Shown here: one piece after another, positions 8,701 to 15,551 of the stretch | Layout: every line of letters starts with the position of its first letter | Numbering within the stretch: position 1 is the first letter of the stretch | From: Planctomycetota bacterium | GTDB lineage: Bacteria > Planctomycetota > UBA1135 > UBA2386 | Assembly (NCBI GenBank): GCA_947444055.1 | Contig: CANEYR010000019.1 | Coordinates: 1 to 56,420 of the forward strand | Direction: 5' to 3' | Length of the DNA stretch: 56,420 bases | The notes under the pieces: generated by a model | The model's input: the letters and a program-made list of their open reading frames with translations, nothing else | Told to the model about the DNA's origin: nothing | The model's database searches: none | Program-made: the position numbers and the translations under genes

Positions 8701-8930
8701 AGCTGGGTCGGTGGTTGCTCGCGCTTGCCGTAGCCATCCGCGAGCAGTCGTTCGACGGCGCCAAGTTCGGCGAACATGCGCTGCAGCTGCGGCGCATGCT
8801 GGGCGTGTGCTGTGCACAGCGCCGCGAACGCTCGATGTCGCTCCGGTTCGGCGAGGGCCATCGCTTCGGTCGCCGCGGCCAGCAGGTTGGCGGGCAACCC
8901 GGGCGTGAGATCGAGCGGGTCCTCGGGCAT
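5766..8930 (-). CDS. membrane Ser/Thr protein kinase with C-terminal repeat domain
   Basis: 1054 residues from ATG 8930. A ~75-residue N-terminal segment (LDLTPGLPANLLAAATEAMA) precedes a Hanks-type kinase domain at about 80-365. Visible motifs are the glycine loop GSGAFGEVF (87-95), the ATP lysine in VAVKAL (K110), catalytic HRDLKPAN (201-208), DFG (224-226) and GTPGYMSPEQ (249-258). One transmembrane helix follows at ~391-411. The remaining ~640 residues are helical and Ala/Arg/Leu rich with TPR-like pairs, expected outside the cytoplasm if topology is standard. An active kinase is expected because all catalytic residues are present. The N-terminal segment has a truncated second copy at 13791-13897. 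Confidence 0.93.
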   Translation of the reverse strand: MPEDPLDLTPGLPANLLAAATEAMALAEPERHRAFAALCTAHAQHAPQLQRMFAELGAVERLLADGYGKREQPPTQLGQYRVIKKLGSGAFGEVFLCEQIAPVRRSVAVKALRAGVGDRTTLLRFEAERQLIATLQHPAIAQVFDAGTLADGRPFFVMDAIFGTPIDRWCDRHAASVEARIDLFCELGRGVQHAHDRGIVHRDLKPANVLVVEVDGHPRPKIIDFGIAKVLPHSGVARSFDTEAGRVVGTPGYMSPEQQQGASDDVDARADVFCLGVMLYELLCGQLPWSVGSEAVDSDPQRPSTRVSTSAAVAATIARDRATQPRRLASQLRGDLDWIVLKCLQRDRDQRYASVQELIDDLQRHRRAEPVHAQPPSTAYRLKKLVRRHRAAFVALASGVLVALGGTALYVSHRRTADAEIAAAQSRAETSFATATEAVGRLLDRANDPSVREAPEGDATRNAMLQDALAFYDRFLLERPSDPALLAKRGQALVRLARVQALLGDARSASASAQQAVHEADSLWTRDPANLELRGLLGEALGEDGTARLLLGDRAGGDTAWTAAVGHLAECAAAEPLRFGLRHAIALRSAAAANQQQRNEQLLRDSLRVLEGMESVAPDAQIAHQYVLSACDLGQTLYLAMRLADSEAVLQQAAARLPLVTTERLHLTCRVSSLRAGVAFQSGERRSTLEHFQSALTAAAEWQQAQPNRLLPRLLHLRALRSLGFSQNYAGDFDASVASYRQAITLGEDLASRFPTVATALEQAFLLEDFAVTLLDRFHLDVLAEAARCAERALDLAQSSNGDGMSAHRWRFLELRATIADARVAGGGDSYWPDLEAVLAVDPGPTEPKQDRLVGAYASLARWHLDHDRREAAVRWLQQASATIATDPKEHAKRAVEVGWLAARLAAASSDHAACAAAAERILAARSTWYGRRRAADCLHLAWRCASKDPTAAAAAISYRERATDWYGRVRKSLEKDVAEHADDPWFVLPWGVASVRLAELHADAGDREGARTLLAAALPRLEAVRAITLADLWDESAWRCGLALQERLQTTGR

Positions 8931-9066
8931 GGGAGACGCAGAGTAAACCCCCGCGCGGGACTTTCGTCTCGCCGGCGGCGAGTGTCGGTCCCCGCAGCGA
9001 GGGCTGGCGGCGCGATGCCGGCGGGGTCTCCGGTCCGGGCTGCTGACGCACGGCTGCGCGCCAGGG

Positions 9067-10689
9067 TCAGAAGTTGCCCAACCGGCCATCCTGGGCATTC
9101 GAGGTGATGACGCCACCCAGGAACGTGTTGATCCCGGGCACGAGCACCGCTGCTTGCGTGTACAGGTGCTGATTGGTGAGCGAAAGCGTCGAGGGAATGA
9201 CAATCCCGTACAAATGCGTCGCAACCTGGTTCACCACCCAAAGCGACACGATGTCGGGTGTCGCACGCGAGGAGCAACCCGGGGCCCCCACGAATCCCAG
9301 GTCCACCAGGTTCGGGTCGGAGAAGCCGAAGATCTTGACGCCGATCGTGCCCGAGGTCGGGATGTTGGAGACCTGCAGGATCCAGTTCGTGCCGAGGATC
9401 GGCCGCGAGTTGGCGGAAAGCGACAACGGGGAGACGTCGGGTCCGAGCACGATGTTCGACGGAATCGCCACCGACAAGTCGGTGCTGCCTGGGTCGAGAC
9501 TCATGGCGCCACCGGGCGAGTAGAACACCAGGTAGGGGCCGTTGCCGGTGAGGCTCATCGACTGCCAGACGCACGTGACGACGCCGTTCGCCAGGTTGAA
9601 CTGCAGTTGCCAGGTGCTGACACCTGTGCCACTGAAGCTGCGCACCGCGGCCCAGGTCACGTAGACGACCGAGCCGATCTGCTGGAACTTGACGTTGCCG
9701 TTCGCACCTCCGGTCGGCACGAAGTCGTGAAAGCACCCCCACGCCGTCAGCGAAGCCCCGAGCATCGTCGCCACCGGAAAGATATGCGAAGTGCTGTTGC
9801 CCATGCCGGTAGCGACGTAACCGTTCGAGTAGACGCCGAACGAGCTGACGCCAAAACCCAGGTACGGGAACGTCCCTGAGAACGGCACCAGCTGCGCAGT
9901 GTCGTCGGCGACGGCCACATTGATCGCCGCGGCAGTCGGCGCGACGAACGCGGCCAGTCCCGGCACGACCGTGTAACCGGGCCCATTCGGCACATAGCTC
10001 ATCGACTGGAACGACAGATCGAACGTCGATGCCGTTGGGAAGGCCTGATACACCGACGCGACGCGTTGGCCACAGCCGAACCCGATCGGTGTGGCCGCGG
10101 CGGCAGCGCCGGCGACGTAGGTAATGCGGGCGTTGACGACCCGAGGAGACAGCAGGCTGCCCGAAAACGAGCCGGTGGCAATTTCACCTGCGGCAAGTGA
10201 CAGCTCGGCGGTTGCGTAGTTTTGGTTCGAGCCATTGCCGAGGGTGTAGACGTGGCGAAGGCTGGGGCTGGGGGACGCCCTCAGTGCGATGCCTCGGGAT
10301 CCCGGAGGCAGACTGAACGAAGGGATCGCGACGACGTGTGGGCCACCAACGACGGCTCCTGTCACGGAACCCGTTGCCACGAGTGTCCATGCAGCTGGCG
10401 TCAGCTGATTGCCGACCCGCGTATTGGGGCATGTGAAGACATCGATCGTGCCGGTGCCGATCAGGTGGAGTTCGAGCCCGGTCACGACGACTCCGGAGCC
10501 ACCGACCGTGAGGTCGAAGTAGATGGTCCCGGCAGAATTGGGGCCGCCGACAAACGTCGTCGTCAGCGGCGATTGAGCACGTGCGCATGCCAACAGCGTG
10601 AGGCAAGACCAGAGTATCGCGATGAAGGGCGACGCGAGGGAGGGAGAGGCAGCGAGTGCCAGACGGATCGAGGAGGCGTTCATGAGCAT
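9067..10689 (-). CDS. large secreted protein with C-terminal beta domain
   Basis: 540 residues from ATG 10689 (a second in-frame ATG at 10683 is equally possible). A long signal peptide precedes LLACARAQS. The N-terminal ~150 residues (TTFVGGPNSAGTIYFDLTV, a TFVGGN-like opener) are beta-rich. A middle domain (about 220-420) has FGVYSNGYVATG and a nidogen-like feel. The last ~100 residues have the common tail (FVGAPGCSS ... FLGGVITSNAQDGRLGNF). A promoter-like element CGTCAC-N16-CGTTTCC lies 45-73 nt upstream of the start. Probably surface or extracellular; function unknown. Confidence 0.82.
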   Translation of the reverse strand: MLMNASSIRLALAASPSLASPFIAILWSCLTLLACARAQSPLTTTFVGGPNSAGTIYFDLTVGGSGVVVTGLELHLIGTGTIDVFTCPNTRVGNQLTPAAWTLVATGSVTGAVVGGPHVVAIPSFSLPPGSRGIALRASPSPSLRHVYTLGNGSNQNYATAELSLAAGEIATGSFSGSLLSPRVVNARITYVAGAAAAATPIGFGCGQRVASVYQAFPTASTFDLSFQSMSYVPNGPGYTVVPGLAAFVAPTAAAINVAVADDTAQLVPFSGTFPYLGFGVSSFGVYSNGYVATGMGNSTSHIFPVATMLGASLTAWGCFHDFVPTGGANGNVKFQQIGSVVYVTWAAVRSFSGTGVSTWQLQFNLANGVVTCVWQSMSLTGNGPYLVFYSPGGAMSLDPGSTDLSVAIPSNIVLGPDVSPLSLSANSRPILGTNWILQVSNIPTSGTIGVKIFGFSDPNLVDLGFVGAPGCSSRATPDIVSLWVVNQVATHLYGIVIPSTLSLTNQHLYTQAAVLVPGINTFLGGVITSNAQDGRLGNF

Positions 10690-10733
10690 GGGTTCGTGCC
10701 AGTCGGGTGCGAGGGAGGGCCTCGCGTTCGCGC

Positions 10734-10762
10734 GGAAACGACGGCACGGCGACGGCGTGACG
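10734..10762 (-). promoter_or_regulatory. CGTCAC-N16-CGTTTCC element upstream of 10689 gene
   Basis: Read on the minus strand: CGTCAC at 10762-10757, a 16-nt spacer, CGTTTCC at 10740-10734, then GCGAGG ending at 10720. It is identical in layout to six other sites in this island. The form suggests an ECF-type -35/-10 pair; this is inference. Confidence 0.5.
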
Positions 10763-10833
10763 CGGAATCTCGCAGGTCCTGCGCGGCCGGTCCCCTCACT
10801 GCGCCTCGGCAGCATCCGGGCGGGCGACGTCGG

Positions 10834-10843
10834 CCCCCCCCCC
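10834..10843. repeat. homopolymer run of ten C
   Basis: Ten consecutive C followed by two copies of GCGACCTCC. It lies about 145 nt upstream of the start of the minus-strand secreted gene, beyond its promoter-like element. It is slippage-prone. Confidence 0.7.
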
Positions 10844-10993
10844 GCGACCTCCGCGACCTCCGGGGTGAGCCAGACTCCACGGCATCTCTGCGAACCGCAT
10901 CGTGCCCAGGTCCGGGGCAACAGCGTCACCATGCCGGCGCCGAACCCGAACCAGTTGGGGCCGTCCATCGCGCGCGGCGATGACCGGTTGTCA

Positions 10994-12601
10994 TCACTCG
11001 GGGATGGTCGGCTGATTGAACAACACCGACAGCTTGATGCTGCCGTGCCCAACCTGCGGGAAGCCCGGTAGTCCGGGACTGGCGGGATCGAGGTTAGACG
11101 CCGTGTCCGGCGGCGGGAACAGCACGAGCGATTCGAGGAACGCGATCACTGCGGCTTGTTCGGTGGCACTGGCCTGCGAAAACGCGGTGCGCGACGCCAG
11201 CGCTTCGCCACCGTGGCGCAGGATCACTTCGCGCAAATTGATGCTGCGGCCGTCATGCCCGTACGGCGCCGTCGTGCCGACACCCCACAGCGGCTCGGTC
11301 ATGAACCGCGTCGTCATCGTGCCGTCGAAGTTGCGTTCGTGAAATGCCGGGCCGAGATCGTGCCGTTTGAAGTCGGCGAAGATGTCATGCACGACGACCG
11401 AACCGTGGAGCGGCAACTTGCGCGGCGGCAACGACGGGCCGAGCGGCGCCAGCGAGAACAGCGGCGTCGCGGTCGCGGTCAGGCGATTGAAGCCAAGCTG
11501 CGTGGCATCGAACACGGTCTCGACGTCGGCGACGCGCCGGTCGCGCTCGATCGTGAGCTCCTGCACGTGGCATTGGGTGCAGCCAAGGCTCTGCATCCGC
11601 TCGCGGCCGAGTGCCGTTGTCGCAGTTTGCTCGCCGTGCCCCGGCTTGAAGTAGTTGAGCAGATAGAACTCCATGTGGTCGACGATGCTCGTCGGCACCT
11701 CGTTGGCGACCCCGTCGTGATCGCGATCCTGCCACACCGTGTTCACCGGCGGCTTCTCGATCGAGTCCTTGGCCCCATCCAGCTGCATGCCGGCGGGAGT
11801 CGTCACGCTGGCGCCGTTCGCAGCCGCCAGCAGCAGCGGGTCGACGGCCTGCAAGCCCATCTCGGCCGCAAAGGCGCCGACAACGAATTCGCGGATCGAC
11901 ATCGTCTTGCCCTCGGCGAAGAACGGCCGCACGCGCAGGTCCGGGTTCACACCCTCCACGTTCGTTGTATCGACGCTGCCGTTCGGCAGCGCGGTGATCG
12001 AACCGTAGGCGATGCCCTTGGCGACCAGCGGCAGTGTCACGGGCAGGCAGGTCTGTGCCGCCGTGTTCTTGGCTTGCGTGGCAATCGCGCGCAGGTCCGT
12101 GGTGATCTCGTCGGCGAGCATCTCGACGAGGCCAAGACCGAACAGGTGCGGCGCATCGCGACTGTCGGGCCGGGTGAAGACGTCCCCTCCGGTGCCGGCT
12201 GCTCCGTGCGGCCGGCCGTGGCAGGCAGCACAGCTGTCCGCCAGCCCAGCGCCGTGCGCGGCGTTGGTGGCGATCGGGCCCGAACCGTCGCCGGCGCGTG
12301 GCCCAAGCCCTTGCGCCATCGTGAACTTGCGTTGAAACAGCTGGCGGCCGCGCGCGATCGAGCGGAACGGATCGCGCTTGATCAAGAACACCGACGAATT
12401 GGGCAAGAACACGTTGCCGTGCCCCGCGCCGATCTGCTCGGAATAGGACAGTGCGATGCCCGCATAGATCGCATTCGGAGTCTGCGTTTGATCGGTCTCC
12501 TGGGCGGACAAACGGTCGAGCGACGCGACGGCGCTGAGCAAGGAGGCGAAGAGCGCGCTGCGACTGTGGCGCGCCGCCACAACGATTGAGTGAGTGTGCA
12601 T
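10994..12601 (-). CDS. secreted di-haem cytochrome c peroxidase-like / thiol oxidoreductase-like protein
   Basis: 535 residues from ATG 12601 (ATG 12625 also possible), with signal sequence LFASLLSAVASLDRLSAQ. Two haem c attachment motifs are visible: CAACH at residues 124-128 and CTQCH near residue 340. The segments NGSSVFLIKRDPFRSIARG, RGRQLFQRKF, GRSINLREVILRHGGEA and a C-terminal SIKLSVLFNQ fit the DUF1592/di-haem oxidoreductase (CCP-like) family. It would work in the periplasm in electron transfer or peroxide reduction. The distal ligand histidine is not assignable by eye. A promoter-like element (CATCAC-N16-GGTTTCC) sits 72-100 nt upstream. Confidence 0.85.
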   Translation of the reverse strand: MHTHSIVVAARHSRSALFASLLSAVASLDRLSAQETDQTQTPNAIYAGIALSYSEQIGAGHGNVFLPNSSVFLIKRDPFRSIARGRQLFQRKFTMAQGLGPRAGDGSGPIATNAAHGAGLADSCAACHGRPHGAAGTGGDVFTRPDSRDAPHLFGLGLVEMLADEITTDLRAIATQAKNTAAQTCLPVTLPLVAKGIAYGSITALPNGSVDTTNVEGVNPDLRVRPFFAEGKTMSIREFVVGAFAAEMGLQAVDPLLLAAANGASVTTPAGMQLDGAKDSIEKPPVNTVWQDRDHDGVANEVPTSIVDHMEFYLLNYFKPGHGEQTATTALGRERMQSLGCTQCHVQELTIERDRRVADVETVFDATQLGFNRLTATATPLFSLAPLGPSLPPRKLPLHGSVVVHDIFADFKRHDLGPAFHERNFDGTMTTRFMTEPLWGVGTTAPYGHDGRSINLREVILRHGGEALASRTAFSQASATEQAAVIAFLESLVLFPPPDTASNLDPASPGLPGFPQVGHGSIKLSVLFNQPTIPE

Positions 12602-12672
12602 GGGACGGGGTGTCAGGAGTGCCATGGGCACGCCGCCAGCGCACCTCGTGTACGGAGCGGCCGCCCGAGCGT

Positions 12673-12701
12673 GGAAACCACACGGGTCAAGGGACGTGAT
12701 G
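12673..12701 (-). promoter_or_regulatory. CATCAC-N16-GGTTTCC element upstream of the di-haem gene
   Basis: Read on the minus strand: CATCAC at 12701-12696, 16-nt spacer, GGTTTCC at 12679-12673. It is the most divergent member of the seven-site set (A and G substitutions) but keeps the exact spacing. Confidence 0.4.
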
Positions 12702-12779
12702 AGAAATCCCCCATTTCCCGTCCGGTTGCCCAGCGGCGCGAGCCTCGTCCCACTCGGCCTGGGACTACCCTTACCAGTA

Positions 12780-13078
12780 TCGATGCCCGGCTGAGACTCG
12801 GCGATCACGACGTCATCGCCGGCGGACTGTTCCAGTCGGCGGGATCGCTCCCCGTGTCGAACCTCGCCCGCTGGAACGGAACGGCTTGGGCGAGCCTGGG
12901 ACTTGGCGTGGTGTTGGCGCCAGGCATCGCGGCGACCCAACTTGCTCTGTCCTACAACCCGGCGCTGATCGGCGCGCAGTTCCACCAACAGACGGTGCCG
13001 CTCGAGTTCGACGGCGTGGGCGCGCTCACAGCGGTACGCGGCTCGAACGCGCTGACCGCGACGGTAGGCACGTTCTGA
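12780..13078 (+). pseudogene. WNG-repeat secreted protein, C-terminal relic with internal deletion
   Basis: The frame contains one repeat unit (VIAGGLFQSAG then LARWNGTAWASLG). It then jumps directly to the last ~50 residues of the family tail (ALIGAQFHQQTVPLEF, then RGSNALTATVGTF) and ends at the usual stop. Compared with the intact paralogues (829-842 residues), the signal peptide, most repeats and the first half of the tail domain are missing. No start codon with a leader is associated with it. It sits directly upstream of the leader of the next copy. Confidence 0.75.
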
Positions 13079-13084
13079 GTTCCT

Positions 13085-13113
13085 CGTCACCCGCGCGCTC
13101 GCATGTCGTTTCC
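13085..13113 (+). promoter_or_regulatory. CGTCAC-N16-CGTTTCC element, WNG copy 1
   Basis: CGTCAC 13085-13090, 16-nt spacer, CGTTTCC 13107-13113, then GCGAGG at 13118-13123, seven nt before the GTG at 13131. GCGAGG is also a plausible Shine-Dalgarno sequence and decides the GTG start. Confidence 0.55.
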
Positions 13114-13130
13114 GCGCGCGAGGCACCTCC

Positions 13131-13790
13131 GTGTCGTCGCACTCCGTTCTACTCACTGCCGCGCTCGCGTGGCTCACGCTGCCCCTCACCGCCCAATGCA
13201 CGACTACCTGGTCGTCGGGTGGACCACAGCCCAAGCTCTCTGGTGCAGCTGCTTGCACGACGCAGTGGGATCCGGACGGCGCGGGGCCGGCCGTGTCACG
13301 TCTGGTGGTCGGTGGCGGCTACCTGAAGGCCGGATCGCAGCCGATCGACCAACTCGTGATGACATGGGACAGCAACGCGTGGGCTGCGCTCGGCCTTGGA
13401 CCTGGCACCAACCCCGTCGGCACCGCTGGCGTCGTTGCGCTCACCGTCTGGAACGGCAACCTCGTCGCCATCAGCCAGACCGGTGGCACGCCCGTCATCC
13501 AGACGTGGAATGGCGTCACCTGGACCACCCTGCCGCTGCCGCCCAACCTGATGTTCCCGCAGGCGGCCATCTCGTACCAGGGACTGCTGTGCGTCGCGGG
13601 CATCGAGAACACGCCGACCCAGGGCGTGCTCGAGCGATGGAACGGTTCGGCGTGGCTGTCGTCGATCTTCGCACAGCAGACGATCAACTGCCTCTCCGTG
13701 CGGCCGACGTCTGCGTTCGGCGGTTCGGACACGCTCTACGCCGCCGGGCGATTCACGAGCATCGGCGGCACCACCGCCTCGCGCATCGCC
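13131..13790 (+). pseudogene. WNG-repeat secreted protein copy 1, truncated
   Basis: Starts at GTG 13131 with signal peptide VLLTAALAWLTLPLTAQC and is nearly identical to the start of the gene at 15552. One internal stretch is missing relative to that copy: the segment around LLVAGGSFTGGGMDHVALWTG is absent. Family sequence ends abruptly at TTASRIAA near 13790. The reading frame continues to 14078 but only through the antisense of a kinase-gene fragment and intergenic DNA. About 600 residues are lost compared with intact copies. It has an intact leader element, so a short secreted fragment could still be made. Confidence 0.8.
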
Positions 13791-13897
13791 GCGAACACAC
13801 GCGCCCGCTCCGGCTCGGCGAGGGCCATCGCTTCGGTCACCGCGGCCAGCAAGTCGGCGGGCAATCCGGCGGTCAGGTCGAGCGAGTCATCGGACAT
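13791..13897 (-). pseudogene. Ser/Thr kinase N-terminal fragment (second copy)
   Basis: Read on the minus strand from ATG 13897, the product begins MSDDSLDLTAGLPADLLAAV and continues TEAMALAEPERARVF. 29 of the first 37 residues match the start of the intact kinase at 8930. The match ends where the truncated WNG gene begins, with a short shared GCCGCGA at the joint. No kinase domain follows. This is the scar of a recombination between a kinase gene and a secreted-protein gene. Confidence 0.75.
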
Positions 13898-14003
13898 GCG
13901 GCCGCGCACTGTATCGCCGGGCGCGGTGATGCCTGCAGCGGCGGCGGCAGTCGGCTGCCGCGGCGAGCGAAGAACCCCAGGTTCTGCGCGGCCTCGGATT
14001 CAC

Positions 14004-14031
14004 CGTCACGGTCGCGTCTGGGTGTCGTTCC
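14004..14031 (+). promoter_or_regulatory. CGTCAC-N16-CGTTCC element upstream of 14099 gene
   Basis: CGTCAC 14004-14009, 16-nt spacer, CGTTCC 14026-14031, then GCGAGC. It lies 70 nt before the ATG of the secreted protein gene at 14099, with a hairpin in between. Confidence 0.45.
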
Positions 14032-14049
14032 AGCGAGCGACTGCCACAC

Positions 14050-14071
14050 CTGCACGCACCTTGGCGTGCAG
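14050..14071 (+). repeat. 8-bp inverted repeat in the 5' leader of 14099 gene
   Basis: CTGCACGC-accttg-GCGTGCAG, perfect arms 14050-14057 and 14064-14071, 27 nt before the start codon. If transcribed from the element at 14004 it would form a leader hairpin. Confidence 0.6.
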
Positions 14072-14098
14072 CCATTGACCACGTACCCGGTAACCACC

Positions 14099-15175
14099 AT
14101 GAACACCCTGCCTCTGGCACTTCTCGCGTCCCTTGTCTCTCTGGCCGTGACTGCTCCCGCGCAGTCCGTCGCGATCTTCCCCGACGAATACGCTGCCGTC
14201 GCGGATGGCCCCTTCAACTCACCCAACCTGCCGCTCGCGTTCGGCACCTCGCGGGTCCAGGTGCTCTACGACCGGCAGGACCTGCAGATTCCCAGCGGCC
14301 ATTCGATCACCAGGATCGGCTTCCGCCAGGATGCTGCGCTGACCAACATCGATACCGGACGAACGCTGCAGCTCGAGATCCGCATGGGGTGGTCGACGAA
14401 CACACCAACCTCGATGGTGGTGGACTTCGACAACAACTACGTCGGCCCGCCAGTGACCGTGTTCGGGCCAGCTGTCTTCGTGCTACCGAACCTCCGCGAC
14501 GCCGCCAGTCCGCTGCCCAATGGCAGGCTCTGGATCCCACTGACCACTCCCTTCAGCTATGTGCCAAGCAACCGGAACCTGGTTGTGGAGTACCGCATCT
14601 ATGGCACCAGCGGCGGTGGCAGCAGCTTCAACTACCGACTCGATCGCGCCGACTTCTACTCACCGACCACCGCCGGCCCGGCCGGCTGCCCGCACACCGG
14701 CGGTGGTCCGGCGACGTTGTCGTTCGACCCGGTGCGCCCGGGCCAGACCTTCACGGCCAGCCTCACGGCGGCCCCCGGCAACAGCCCCGGCGTGCTCGCT
14801 CTGAACCTCGGCACCGGCCTGGTTGCGCCGTACAGCCTCACCTCGGTCTTCGGCGGCATCAGTCCCGCGTGCACCGGCCAGCTCAGCCCGGTCGGTTTGG
14901 CGACCGTGGGCGGCGCAACGACCAGCAGCGGGACGACTACCTGGAGCTTCGCGATCCCCAACAACCCGGTGTTCTCGGACTTCGTCATCTCCGGGCAAGG
15001 GCTGTTCCTCGAGTTCTTCGCGCCGGGTGGACTCATCGTCTCCAACGGGTTCCAGGTGCTCACCGGCGCGCTGCCGCGCACCGCGATCGTCGCCTTCGGC
15101 GGCGCACCGACGACGGCGACCGCGGGCACGAAGTCGAACAACTACTGCCCGGTCGCCTTCTTCGATCACCAGTGA
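14099..15175 (+). CDS. secreted protein of the 'FPDEYA' family, copy A
   Basis: 358 residues with signal peptide MNTLPLALLASLVSLAVTAPAQS cut before VAIFPDEYAAVADGPFNSPN. It is a close paralogue of the 356-residue protein at 32782 along its whole length. Shared blocks are PNLPLA-GTSR, SGH-IT-GFRQDA, VFGPA-FVLPNLRDPANPL-like, FNYVP-RNL-VEYR-GTSGGGS and a final NYCPVAFF-HQ. All-beta and Gly/Ser/Thr rich; no catalytic motif is seen. Last ~150 residues (GGISPACTGQLSPVGLATVGG) look like a separate beta domain. Probably an envelope or extracellular structural protein. Function unknown. Confidence 0.85.
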   Translation: MNTLPLALLASLVSLAVTAPAQSVAIFPDEYAAVADGPFNSPNLPLAFGTSRVQVLYDRQDLQIPSGHSITRIGFRQDAALTNIDTGRTLQLEIRMGWSTNTPTSMVVDFDNNYVGPPVTVFGPAVFVLPNLRDAASPLPNGRLWIPLTTPFSYVPSNRNLVVEYRIYGTSGGGSSFNYRLDRADFYSPTTAGPAGCPHTGGGPATLSFDPVRPGQTFTASLTAAPGNSPGVLALNLGTGLVAPYSLTSVFGGISPACTGQLSPVGLATVGGATTSSGTTTWSFAIPNNPVFSDFVISGQGLFLEFFAPGGLIVSNGFQVLTGALPRTAIVAFGGAPTTATAGTKSNNYCPVAFFDHQ

Positions 15176-15239
15176 TCGCCGCGCCGCGTCGGCATGTGCC
15201 AGGGGGTGCTGACACGACGCCGAACGCCGCGGCCTCGGA

Positions 15240-15392
15240 TTCACCGTCAGCGAGCAGCTCACGTTCACGCTGATGAACCCGGGCAGTGACATCCCGCTGT
15301 TCGCGTTCGGCACCCCGGTGCCGGCCGGCTCGGGCGCACTCGCCGCGGTGCGCGGATCGAACGCCCTCGCTGCGACGGTCGGCACCTTCTGA
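15240..15392 (+). pseudogene. isolated C-terminal tail of a WNG/tail-domain secreted protein
   Basis: A 50-codon frame without a start codon reads FTVSEQLTFTLMNPGSDIPL and ends AVRGSNALAATVGTF then stop. This is the terminal strand pair of the secreted-protein tail domain. It is preceded by a 21-bp sequence that also occurs at 13988-14008. It is a gene-end relic between the FPDEYA gene and the next WNG gene. Confidence 0.65.
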
Positions 15393-15505
15393 GCCCGGCT
15401 CGCCCGCGAGGCGACCCGGCTCAGCGATTGCCAGGACGCCGCAACGCGGGACCCATCAACCCCGAGATTGACGCAGCCCGCTGCGTCGTCGCCTTGGAAG
15501 TTCCT

Positions 15506-15534
15506 CGTCACACGCGCGCTCGCGTGTCGTTTCC
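15506..15534 (+). promoter_or_regulatory. CGTCAC-N16-CGTTTCC element, WNG copy 2
   Basis: CGTCAC 15506-15511, 16-nt spacer that contains an inverted repeat (ACACGCG 15510-15516, CGCGTGT 15521-15527), CGTTTCC 15528-15534, GCGAGG 15539-15544, seven nt before the ATG at 15552. Confidence 0.55.
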
Positions 15535-15551
15535 GGGAGCGAGGAACCTCA

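Larger units (their letters stand above)
10690..10993. other. 304-bp intergenic region with C10 tract
   Basis: Lies between the stop of the di-haem protein gene and the start of the secreted protein gene, both on the minus strand. It contains the promoter-like element at 10734-10762 and, further upstream, a run of ten C (10834-10843) followed by a tandem GCGACCTCC pair. No coding frame is convincing here. Confidence 0.6.

Noticed and set aside
6871-9051. 726-codon frame overlapping the kinase in another minus frame
   Set aside because: Lies entirely within the kinase gene and is Arg/Gly/Ala rich noise; the kinase frame has all catalytic motifs.
11156-12589. 477-codon plus-strand frame opposite the di-haem protein
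   Set aside because: No motif, while the minus strand has CxxCH motifs and a signal peptide.
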